In this document: positions 1 through 5,773 of the stretch, piece after piece
How the letters are laid out: every line of letters starts with the position of its first letter
Numbering within the stretch: the first letter of the stretch is position 1
Program-made: the position numbers and the translations under genes
Origin: Pseudomonadota bacterium
GTDB taxonomy: Bacteria; Myxococcota_A; Polyangia; Polyangiales; Ga0077539
DNA: 9,720 nucleotides
Direction of reading: 5' to 3'
Assembly: GCA_023428035.1 (NCBI GenBank)
Contig: JAEYZO010000272.1
Span: 1-9,720, forward strand
The notes under the pieces: model-generated
Told to the model about the DNA's origin: nothing
Databases searched by the model: none
What the model saw: the letters and a program-made list of their open reading frames with translations, nothing else

Positions 1-1
1 G

Positions 2-745
2 CGTCAGGCGCTGCAGGCGATGGCGCTCGACCCCGGGCAGCGCGACGCGAGGGAGGCCTTCGCGCGGCTGTTGAACGAGGTCCCCGACCCGCTCCCAGAG
101 CCGGTGGCGCGCGCGTACGAGTCCGCGGTCGACGACGCGCGGCGCGAGGGGATCCGCGTCGGGACCCGCGCGTGGATCATCTGGGCCGCGACGACGCCGA
201 TGCTCGTGTACCTCGGCATGCGCTCGGCGTGGGTGATGGTGGTCGCGCTCTCGGCCTGCGGGCTGGGCGCCCTGTACTCGCTGTGGCTCTCGCGGCAGCC
301 CACGCTCCGCGAGTGGGCCACGATCCTCTACGGGGTGACCTTCGCGGTGTTCACCGCCCTGCTCTCGGGGTGGCTCGGCCCCTTCGTGCTGGTGCCCACG
401 GCGGCGACGGCGGTGCTGCAGTTCGGCGTGGGCTACGGGCGGCGGCGGGAGCGCCTCGTTCTGGTCGCGCTCGCGGTGGCCGCGGTCGCGGTGCCCTTCG
501 TGCTGGAGGTGTGCGGGGTGCTCCCGCGCTCGTACCGCTTCGTGCCCGAGGGGGTGCTGTTCGTGCCGCGGGCGATGGAGCTCAAGCCCGCGCGCACCAC
601 GGTGGCGCTCTTGTGGACCTCGCTGACGTACATCGCCGCGCCCGCGCTGTACCTGGGGTGGATGCGCGACGCGCTGAGCGTCGCGGAGAAGCGACGGGCG
701 CTGCAGGCGTGGCAGTTGGAGCAGCTGGACGCCGACGCGCGGTGA
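2..745 (+). CDS. C-terminal part of a membrane-anchored Ser/Thr protein kinase-like protein (5' end outside window)
   Basis: The reading frame is open from the first bases of the window, so the gene very probably starts upstream. The ATG at 20 lies inside a helical repeat-like stretch (RQALQAMALDPGQRDAREAF) and is unlikely to be the true start. That stretch resembles the TPR-like linker (ALALDP...ARLL) that follows the catalytic domain in many myxobacterial Pkn kinases. After it come about six hydrophobic segments, around residues 50-70, 73-95, 105-122, 124-142, 150-170 and 195-220 counted from position 20. A basic, amphipathic tail follows (EKRRALQAWQLEQL). No kinase motif is visible because that part would lie outside the window. 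The kinase assignment comes from my memory of similar C-terminal membrane domains in Myxococcota kinases. The multi-pass membrane topology is seen directly. It could instead be an unrelated membrane protein with a TPR-like N-terminus. It converges on the gene at 759-1175 with a 13-bp gap. Confidence 0.6.
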   Translation, partial: RQALQAMALDPGQRDAREAFARLLNEVPDPLPEPVARAYESAVDDARREGIRVGTRAWIIWAATTPMLVYLGMRSAWVMVVALSACGLGALYSLWLSRQPTLREWATILYGVTFAVFTALLSGWLGPFVLVPTAATAVLQFGVGYGRRRERLVLVALAVAAVAVPFVLEVCGVLPRSYRFVPEGVLFVPRAMELKPARTTVALLWTSLTYIAAPALYLGWMRDALSVAEKRRALQAWQLEQLDADAR

Positions 746-758
746 CGCGGGGGGAGGG

Positions 759-1175
759 CTACGCGGCGTTGCTCTGCGCGAGGAGGGCCTGGATGGCCTT
801 GCGGACTCTCGGCGAAGTGAGGATCACCTGGAGCGCAGCGACGAACGACGCCTCATCGACGCAGAGGTTCTTGGCCTCGTTCTCCTCTTCGGGTGAATGC
901 TCCTCCGCAGGAAACTCCTCAGCGAACAATCGGAGCGGATACATCGTCAGCGGCTGCAGCGCCTGAAGCACGCAGTACTGGTAGCCGTTCAGAGCGGGCA
1001 CGACGATCATTAGCTCTAGCAGGAGCTTCTGGCGCGCCTCGTAGTTCGTGCGGACCTCACCTCTGAGAACCCCTCTGGTCATTTCCGTGAGGAGCGACGC
1101 CTGCTCCCGAAGGATCACCAACGGAGTCCTCACGTTCTCTACCTCAGGCAGCTCTCCCCAGAGGTTCTTCGTCAT
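759..1175 (-). CDS. Conserved-looking protein of unknown function, 138 residues, last gene of the EEP operon
   Basis: I do not recognise a named family. The protein appears soluble and mostly helical, with an N-terminal MTKNLWGELPEVENVRTP, a hydrophobic stretch (LLLELMIVVPALNGYQYCVL, about residues 51-70), an acidic segment rich in Glu (about residues 84-101), and a basic C-terminal helix. It has no signal peptide, no metal-binding motif and no obvious catalytic signature. The start is well supported: ATG overlaps the stop of the upstream EEP gene as ATGA (1172-1175), and GGAGGT (minus strand of 1185-1190) lies 9 nt upstream. The tight coupling suggests co-translation with the EEP protein and possibly a shared job. 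Local GC, counted by hand over 901-1020, is about 59%, far below the 75% seen in the RTX gene. Codons such as AGA, CTA, GTA and TTG appear here and are uncommon nearby. Recent horizontal transfer is plausible but not proven. Confidence 0.8.
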   Translation of the reverse strand: MTKNLWGELPEVENVRTPLVILREQASLLTEMTRGVLRGEVRTNYEARQKLLLELMIVVPALNGYQYCVLQALQPLTMYPLRLFAEEFPAEEHSPEEENEAKNLCVDEASFVAALQVILTSPRVRKAIQALLAQSNAA

Positions 1176-1184
1176 GTCGCGTTG

Positions 1185-1190
1185 ACCTCC
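1185..1190 (-). promoter_or_regulatory. Ribosome binding site of the 138-residue gene
   Basis: On the minus strand this reads GGAGGT, 9 nt before the ATG at 1175. It lies inside the 3' end of the EEP coding frame, as expected for a translationally coupled downstream gene, and it fixes the start of the 138-residue protein. Confidence 0.7.
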
Positions 1191-1768
1191 ATCTCCGAAC
1201 CACGGTCCATGTCGAGCGAGAAGACCAGCGGCAGGTGGTCGGACCCGATCCTGGTGTCGGGCGTCCCATCGTGCCGCAGAAGCGAGACGTCGCCCACCTT
1301 CACCAGCACCGCAAGCGAGGTCGCGTCGAAGTACGGCAGGAGCGCGGGGCGCAGGAGCACCTGGTCGAAGGTGTGCCAGAAGAGCGAGAAGGGCGACGAG
1401 CGCTCGGAGAAGTACGTCCCGGGAGGGCCGGCGCTGTCATCGCCGAGGCGGCTCCACATCGGGTTGTAGAAGAAGTCTCGCGCGACGCCCTGCACGACCC
1501 TCGCCCCGCGGAGCGCGACGCGGCGGTCCATCACCGCCTGGAGGCCCTCGCTGCCGACGACCCCTCGCTCGAAGGGGTTCATGTTCAGGTCCCCGACCAC
1601 GACCGTGCGGGCGTGCCCCTCACGCTTCTCCTCGTCACGGATCGTCCACGCGAGGCGATGCGCGAGGTCGGCTTGATCGTCGTCGCTCTGGAACATCTTG
1701 CTCGCGAGGTGCGCGCACACCAGGAGGAACGAGGGGCCGAGCAGCGACCGCACTCGACGCACGGACAC

Positions 1769-1771
1769 CTA
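1769..1771 (-). other. In-frame amber (TAG) codon splitting the EEP gene
   Basis: The codons around it read GAC GAC GCC TAG GTG TCC GTG CGT. Both flanks continue the EEP fold in the same frame (EPVMDDA, then VSVRRVRSLL), so this is a single-codon interruption, not a frameshift. One base change would give a sense codon such as TAC, TGG, CAG or GAG. Confidence 0.85.
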
Positions 1772-2028
1772 GGCGTCGTCCATCACCGGCTCGACCCAAC
1801 CGTTCGGGAGCCGCGAGAGGATGAGCAGACGGTTCGGCGCGCCGTTCACCACGCCGAACATCCGGGATCGTCCTTCGTTCAGCGCGACGAGGAGCGGGAC
1901 GACCTCGATCGCGCACTCCGCGAGCACGAGGATGTCGGCGTCGTGCTCGTGCGCCGCCGCGGCCACGAGCGCCGCGATCTCCCGCTTCCCGAGGTTCCAG
2001 AACAAGACGCGCGTCACCGCCGCGGACC

Positions 2029-2643
2029 CTACTGCCCCTCCTCCTCGGCCGCCTTGGCGCGCTTCGCCTCCTCGGCCTTCTTCCACGACTCCCTCGCGCG
2101 CTTCGCCTGGCCCTTGCCCTTCGCGATGCGCGCGGCGTGGTCGCCGTCGCAGCGCATCAGCGCGGGCCACTGGTTCACGACCCCGGGGCGGATCCGGTTG
2201 GCGAATTGAACCGCCTGCGCCGTGTCCTTCACCCGCTCCTTCGCGTCGGAGCGAGCGACCACGAGCTGCGAGAGCACCACTCCCCGGAGGTCGTCGAGGT
2301 GACGCAACACCGCTGAGAGTGCCTGGATGCGGTCCCTCAGCGCCGCGGCGTCGTCGTTGTCCGGCGCGAGGGGACCGCAGGTCTCTCGGAGGAGTTCGGT
2401 CTGCGAAGCGATTTCGGCGAGGGCCGCCTCGAGCACCGCATGGCCGTTCTTCGGCACCCACGTGATCCTCGACGAGTGCTCCGCCGGGTCGAGCGCCAGG
2501 ACGCCGCGAGGGCCCTCGGGCAGCTCGTCGACGGTGATGTGCACCGAGCCGCGGATCCTGGCGATCACGTCGTGGTCCGCCGCGATGGACCGAGGGGGCT
2601 CGGGCGAGAGGGAAATCAGTGGCTTCCGGTCGTCGTTCTTCAT
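2029..2643 (-). CDS. Charged, helical protein of unknown function (204 residues), first gene of the EEP operon
   Basis: The protein begins MKNDDRKPLISLSPEPPRS and has no signal peptide or membrane segment. Residues 1-75 look like a small mixed domain (IRGSVHITVDELPEGPRGVL, then a segment with ITWVPKNGHAVLE). Residues 75-130 are predicted helical and Leu/Ala-rich (ALRDRIQALSAVLRHLDDL). The last 35 residues are a Lys/Ala/Glu-rich tail (WKKAEEAKRAKAAEEEG) typical of a charged helix or a nucleic-acid-contacting tail. I do not recognise the family. The start at 2643 was chosen because CGGAG lies 7 nt upstream (minus strand of 2651-2654), while the longer open frame to 3114 runs through the non-coding palindrome array. 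The stop at 2029 is 11 bp before the EEP GTG, so it is probably co-transcribed with the EEP and 138-residue genes. A role as structural or binding partner of the EEP enzyme is inference only. Confidence 0.75.
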   Translation of the reverse strand: MKNDDRKPLISLSPEPPRSIAADHDVIARIRGSVHITVDELPEGPRGVLALDPAEHSSRITWVPKNGHAVLEAALAEIASQTELLRETCGPLAPDNDDAAALRDRIQALSAVLRHLDDLRGVVLSQLVVARSDAKERVKDTAQAVQFANRIRPGVVNQWPALMRCDGDHAARIAKGKGQAKRARESWKKAEEAKRAKAAEEEGQ

Positions 2644-2661
2644 GGGAGTGCTCCGGTCGAA

Positions 2662-2700
2662 GGGGGCGCCACTACGGCGCGCGCCCCCCTCTTCGGGGCG
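2662..2700 (-). promoter_or_regulatory. Two mutually exclusive GC hairpins in the leader of the 204-residue gene
   Basis: GGGGGCGC (2662-2669) pairs perfectly with GCGCCCCC (2681-2688), giving an 8-bp stem with an 11-nt loop. CGCCCC (2682-2687) can instead pair with GGGGCG (2695-2700), giving a 6-bp stem with a 7-nt loop. The two stems share bases, so only one can form. On the minus-strand transcript the promoter-proximal hairpin would form first. The second ends 7 nt before the GGAG of the gene at 2643. This geometry could control translation or early termination, but in DNA this GC-rich such pairs also arise by chance. Confidence 0.3.
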
Positions 2701-2721
2701 TCGCGGAGGAGGTTGCGCGCC

Positions 2722-2759
2722 TCGTGACGAATTCCGACGGGGGTCACGAAACACCGTGA
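2722..2759. promoter_or_regulatory. Inverted repeat TCGTGAC/GTCACGA plus a third half-site: candidate operator
   Basis: TCGTGAC (2722-2728) is the exact reverse complement of GTCACGA (2743-2749), with a 14-nt gap. A further CGTGA at 2755-2759 repeats the half-site. The element lies about 80-115 bp upstream of the 204-residue gene in a locally AT-richer stretch (GAATTC, GAAACAC, GAAATCATG), where the minus-strand operon promoter would be expected. No convincing -35/-10 pair was found with it. Confidence 0.3.
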
Positions 2760-2783
2760 AATCATGCAGTTCGATCGCGTGCA

Positions 2784-3041
2784 CCCCCGCGGAGGGACGG
2801 CCGCTCCCCCCGGAGGGAGTGCGGAGATCTCCCGAGGGGGACGGCGGCATCTGCCAGAGGGGTCGTGGTGATCGGGGGCGGGTAGTCGCGGCGACCCTGC
2901 CGGAGGAATCGCGATGTCCCCGCGGGGGAGATCGCGGCAACCCCCTGGAGGGAGTGCGTCCTACCCCCTCCAGGGGGTGTGTACCCCCCCGAGGGGGTAT
3001 GGCCGACCTGGGTCGGGGGGTGTCGCCGACCGGGGGCGGAC
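2784..3041. repeat. Array of about 12 imperfect CCCC..GGGG palindromes at roughly 22-bp spacing
   Basis: Short GC palindromes recur with variable spacers mostly of 8-12 bp. Cores lie at 2784-2797, 2804-2819, 2829-2841, 2851-2863, 2872-2884 (degenerate), 2894-2907, 2917-2929, 2940-2953, 2963-2978, 2982-2999, 3006-3021 and 3028-3041. Clear examples are TCCCCGCGGGGGA (2917), ACCCCCTCCAGGGGGT (2963) and TACCCCCCCGAGGGGGTA (2982). Centre-to-centre distances run from 20 to about 24 bp and average near 22, about two turns of B-DNA. The period is not a multiple of three, and spacers differ in sequence, although several end in GATC or CATC just before the next core. The whole lies in the gap between the divergent EEP operon and RTX gene. 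It could be a protein-binding platform, a string of hairpins in RNA, or an expanded intergenic repeat. The unit lengths are too short for CRISPR. Confidence 0.7.
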
Positions 3042-3064
3042 ACGTGGCCGACGCACCGCGACCT

Positions 3065-3084
3065 CGCGGAGCAGTCGCTCCGCG
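3065..3084. repeat. Perfect 8-bp hairpin upstream of the RTX gene
   Basis: CGCGGAGC (3065-3072) pairs exactly with GCTCCGCG (3077-3084) around an AGTC tetraloop. No U-tract follows on either strand, so a standard intrinsic terminator is unlikely. It lies about 40 bp upstream of the candidate -35 box of the RTX gene and could be an operator. Confidence 0.4.
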
Positions 3085-3124
3085 CTGGGTACATCTCTCC
3101 CACGGAGTGAGCACTCTCCCCCCG

Positions 3125-3161
3125 GCGACACGCCCTCCACGCGGCGCCTACCATCGCCCCA
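3125..3161 (+). promoter_or_regulatory. Candidate sigma70-type promoter giving a leaderless RTX transcript
   Basis: A -35-like GCGACA (3125-3130) and a -10-like TACCAT (3149-3154) are separated by 18 bp, and each matches four of six consensus bases. Six bases after the -10 is the ATG at 3161, so transcription would start at or next to the start codon. No Shine-Dalgarno sequence precedes this ATG, which agrees with a leaderless mRNA. Confidence 0.4.
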
Positions 3162-5362
3162 TGGGTCACCGACGTCTCCTCGCGTGGTGCGCGGGCGCGC
3201 TCCTCGCCTCGTGCTCGGGTGACACCGTCACCAGCGCGGTGATCGATGGCCCCGGGGGCTCCCCCGACGCGAGCACCGACCGACCCTCCGCCACGCTCCC
3301 CGACGGCGCGGTGGTGCCCCTCGACGCGACACCCGACATGGACGTCGTGGGTGTCCCCGCCGTGAAGGACGGCTCCACCCCCGCCGAGGACGACACGCCC
3401 CCGCCCTGGCCCGACCTCCCGGTGCCCTCGTCCGACACGGGCACGCCCGTCTCCCCCGCGCCTCCCCAACCCATGCCCCGCGCGCAGCCCGACCCCTGCG
3501 CGACGCTCCGACCCACGATCCGCGGCACCGACGGGCCCGACACCCTCCACGGCACGCCCGGCGACGACGTCATCTTCGGCGGCGACGGCGACGACGTGAT
3601 CGCCGGCGGAGGCGGCGACGACATCATCTGCGGCGGCAACGGCGAGGACCGCATCGACGGCGGCGCCGGCGCCGACTACATCGACGGCGGCGCCCACAAC
3701 GACGTCCTCACGGGCGGCAGCGGCCCCGACGTGATCCACGGCCGCGCGGGGAGCGACCTGATCCGCGGCGGCGAAGGCAACGACGCGCTCTTCGGAGACC
3801 TCCTCGACGACGACCTCTACGGCGACGCGGGCGACGACGTGCTCATCGGCGGCCACGGCACCGACTTCCTCCACGGGGGCACCGGCGACGACTGGCTCCG
3901 CGGAGACACCGGCCACGACGACTTCGTCGGCGGCGAGGGCGCCGACGTCGTGAGCTTCACCACCGCCTCTCCGCCCGGGCAGAACCTCTCGGAGAACTCC
4001 CCGGGCCCCGAGGGCGTCATCGTCGACCTCACGGCGCGCCTCACCCGCGAAGACGTCGCGTGGGAGCACCTCGCCGACCACCGCCTCTCCGCCGCGGAGA
4101 TCTCCCGCGCGGGCGTCGCGAGCGGAGACGGCGTGCGCGAAGCCCTCCTCGGCGTCGAGGGCGTCGTCGGCTCGCACTTCGACGACGTGCTCATCGCGTC
4201 GGCGCCCCACCAGCGCCTCTACGGCGTCTATGGGAACGACACCCTCCGCGGCCCCGCGGGCGCCGCCCTCGACGGAGGCCCCGGCGCCGACACCTGCAAC
4301 GGCTCGCGGTGTGACGCCGCGGGTGAGCCCCCCGGACGCGGGAGCTCGCCGATCATCTTCGTCGACGGCAACGCGCGCGACACGGGCGTGGGGGTGCTCG
4401 GGGGCGCGGCCTCCGACGCCTTCACGGTGATCGTCGGAGACGGCACCGCGGTGGTGTCTTCGAGCGGGAGCGAGCTCACGCCGGGCACGGGCTGCGCGTG
4501 GATCGACCCGAGCATCCACGCCGTGGTGACCTGCGCCTTCGCGACGTCACCGCGCTACCTCGTGGGCTACGGCGGCGCGGGCGACGACCGCTTCACGCTG
4601 GTGGGGGGAGCTCCGCGCGACATGACCTCGCACGTGAGCGGCGGAGACGGCGACGACACCCTGGTGGGCGGCGAGGGCGAGGATGTCTTCTTCACGGGCC
4701 CCACGGGGAGGGACTCGCTCTTCGGCAACGGCGGAGACGACGCGCTCTTGAGCGAGAGCCCGGCGATGAACCCCACGACCCGCGGCGAGGCCTACGCGGG
4801 CGGTGGTGATCGCCTCGACGGCGGGGAGGGCAACGACCAGCTCGTGTCGGACTACCCCTGCGGCGCGCACAGCTTCGTGGGAGGCCCAGGCATCGACATC
4901 GCGGGCTTTCGTCGGAGCACGGGGTCGCGGCCTCCGTACTACGGCATCAGCGCGCAGCTCGGCGGCCCCGCGGAGGTGGAGCAGATGTTCCACGGGCAGG
5001 CCTTCAACCCCGAGCGCTGCGCGAGGGTTCCGTGGGCGACCAGCCTCGCGGGGGACCTCGAGGTGCTGGAGGGCGCCGACGGCGACGACAACCTCTTCGG
5101 CAACGACAACAACAACGTCATCTGGGGCTGGGGCGGAGACGACACGCTGGTGGGCTACGGCGGCAACGACGTGCTCGCGGGGCACCTCGGGCGAGACGAG
5201 CTCTTCGGGGGAGACGGGCGCGACACGCTCCTCGGGGGCGGCGGCTTCGACCGACTCCACGCGCGCGACGGGGCGGCCGACGCGAGGCTCGACTGCGGGA
5301 GCGACCGTGGGAGGCTGGAGACCCGCGACGACAGCGACCCCCCGGGGAGCGGGTGCGATTGA
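3161..5362 (+). CDS. Lipoprotein with RTX-type calcium-binding repeats
   Basis: The 733-residue product starts MGHRRLLAWCAGALLASC, a lipoprotein signal peptide with lipobox L-A-S-C and the lipidated cysteine at residue 18. An Asp/Pro/Thr-rich linker of about 100 residues follows, as in many myxobacterial surface lipoproteins. RTX nonapeptide repeats (GGxGxDxUx, for example GGDGDDVIAGGGGDD) fill about residues 120-265, recur at about 494-515, and return at about 637-705. In this family such repeats fold into a calcium-binding beta-roll outside the cell. Between blocks are non-repeat segments, including two with paired cysteines (DTCNGSRC; the C-terminal end DCGSD...SGCD). No protease, lipase or other catalytic domain is recognisable, and no adjacent type I secretion genes are present. 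Surface anchoring through the lipid is inferred instead. The start at 3161 was chosen for the signal peptide. The frame is open far upstream to 2327 only because the DNA is GC-rich. Confidence 0.85.
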   Translation: MGHRRLLAWCAGALLASCSGDTVTSAVIDGPGGSPDASTDRPSATLPDGAVVPLDATPDMDVVGVPAVKDGSTPAEDDTPPPWPDLPVPSSDTGTPVSPAPPQPMPRAQPDPCATLRPTIRGTDGPDTLHGTPGDDVIFGGDGDDVIAGGGGDDIICGGNGEDRIDGGAGADYIDGGAHNDVLTGGSGPDVIHGRAGSDLIRGGEGNDALFGDLLDDDLYGDAGDDVLIGGHGTDFLHGGTGDDWLRGDTGHDDFVGGEGADVVSFTTASPPGQNLSENSPGPEGVIVDLTARLTREDVAWEHLADHRLSAAEISRAGVASGDGVREALLGVEGVVGSHFDDVLIASAPHQRLYGVYGNDTLRGPAGAALDGGPGADTCNGSRCDAAGEPPGRGSSPIIFVDGNARDTGVGVLGGAASDAFTVIVGDGTAVVSSSGSELTPGTGCAWIDPSIHAVVTCAFATSPRYLVGYGGAGDDRFTLVGGAPRDMTSHVSGGDGDDTLVGGEGEDVFFTGPTGRDSLFGNGGDDALLSESPAMNPTTRGEAYAGGGDRLDGGEGNDQLVSDYPCGAHSFVGGPGIDIAGFRRSTGSRPPYYGISAQLGGPAEVEQMFHGQAFNPERCARVPWATSLAGDLEVLEGADGDDNLFGNDNNNVIWGWGGDDTLVGYGGNDVLAGHLGRDELFGGDGRDTLLGGGGFDRLHARDGAADARLDCGSDRGRLETRDDSDPPGSGCD

Positions 5363-5410
5363 AGGGCGAGAACTTTCGTCCAAGGCAGCGGCGGGGCTAT
5401 GGGCCACCGC

Positions 5411-5417
5411 GAGGAGG
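5411..5417 (+). promoter_or_regulatory. Ribosome binding site deciding the DUF1428 start
   Basis: GAGGAGG lies 8 nt before the ATG at 5426. This favours MYVDGYVVAV as the N-terminus over the in-frame ATG at 5399, whose extra residues (MGHREEERA) are simply the translated Shine-Dalgarno region. Confidence 0.7.
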
Positions 5418-5425
5418 AGAGAGCC

Positions 5426-5770
5426 ATGTACGTCGACGGGTATGTCGTCGCGGTGAAGACCGCGAAGAAGGATGAGTACATCGCCGTCGCCCGCCTGGCC
5501 GCGCAGGTCTTCAAGGACCACGGCGCGCTCACGGTGGTGGAGTGCTGGGGCGACGACGTGCCCTACGGCAAGCTCACGTCCTTCCCTCGGGCGGTGCAGC
5601 TCGAGGAGGACGAGGCGGTGGTCTTCTCGTGGATCACCTACCCCGACAAGGCTACCCGCGACGCGTGCATGAAGAAGTCCATGGAGGACCCGCGCATGAA
5701 GCACGAAGACATGCCCTTCGACAGCAAGCGCATGATCTTCGGAGGCTTCGAGTCGATCGTCGAGGCCTGA
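5426..5770 (+). CDS. DUF1428 family protein (YbaA-like)
   Basis: The 114-residue product aligns by eye along its whole length with E. coli YbaA. Shared landmarks are the N-terminal YVDGYVVAV, VVECWGDDVP, the VVFSWITYP strand, DPRMK, and the C-terminal MPFDSKRMIFGGFESI. The family (PF07237) has a ferredoxin-like, dimeric alpha/beta-barrel type fold, and its biochemical role is unknown. It is cytoplasmic, with no signal peptide. The length matches the family, so the gene appears intact. It lies 63 bp after the RTX gene on the same strand, with its own strong ribosome binding site, and may or may not share a transcript. A functional link with the RTX lipoprotein is not implied. It converges on the M28 peptidase gene with a 3-bp gap and no obvious terminator between. 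Confidence 0.9.
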   Translation: MYVDGYVVAVKTAKKDEYIAVARLAAQVFKDHGALTVVECWGDDVPYGKLTSFPRAVQLEEDEAVVFSWITYPDKATRDACMKKSMEDPRMKHEDMPFDSKRMIFGGFESIVEA

Positions 5771-5773
5771 CCC

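Larger units (their letters stand above)
1172..2017 (-). pseudogene. Endonuclease/exonuclease/phosphatase (EEP) family protein, interrupted by an in-frame TAG
   Basis: The frame from GTG at 2017 (VTRVLFWNLGKRE) to TGA at 1172 encodes one EEP-fold metal-dependent hydrolase of about 281 codons, but codon 83 (1769-1771) is TAG. The N-terminal piece carries the WNL asparagine (N8) and the metal-binding glutamate of ILVLAE (E34). The C-terminal piece carries the histidine of CAHLASK (H103), the GDLN motif (D143, N145) and the catalytic SDH (S259-D260-H261). Neither piece has the full active site. EEP enzymes cleave phosphodiesters in nucleic acids or remove phosphates from small molecules. The substrate here is unknown. 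There is no signal peptide, so it would act in the cytoplasm. The GTG directly after the TAG has no Shine-Dalgarno sequence. Eleven bp separate this frame from the upstream 204-residue gene, and its 3' end overlaps the next gene by 4 bp. It may be a true nonsense mutation, a sequencing error or a readthrough site. Confidence 0.8.

Noticed and set aside
1766..1771. TAG-GTG junction as normal coupling of two separate genes
   Set aside because: The active-site motifs of one EEP fold are divided between the halves, and the GTG has no ribosome binding site.
2784..3041. Reading the palindrome array as a CRISPR
   Set aside because: Cores are only 12-18 bp and not identical, spacers are mostly 5-12 bp, and no cas gene is in the window.
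2327..3160. Long in-frame extension upstream of the RTX lipoprotein (open to 2327)
   Set aside because: It runs antisense to the 204-residue gene and through the palindrome array, and would bury the lipoprotein signal peptide. The frame is open only because stop codons are rare in GC-rich DNA.
2762..4519. 585-codon open frame antisense to the RTX gene
   Set aside because: Its Val/Ala/Asp-rich periodic sequence mirrors the GGxGxD repeats on the other strand. It is a shadow frame, as is the one at 4547-5704.
5359..5401. Promoter for the DUF1428 gene (TTGAAG or CTTTCG with GGCTAT)
   Set aside because: No -35/-10 pair with acceptable match and spacing could be assembled, so co-transcription with the RTX gene is equally possible.
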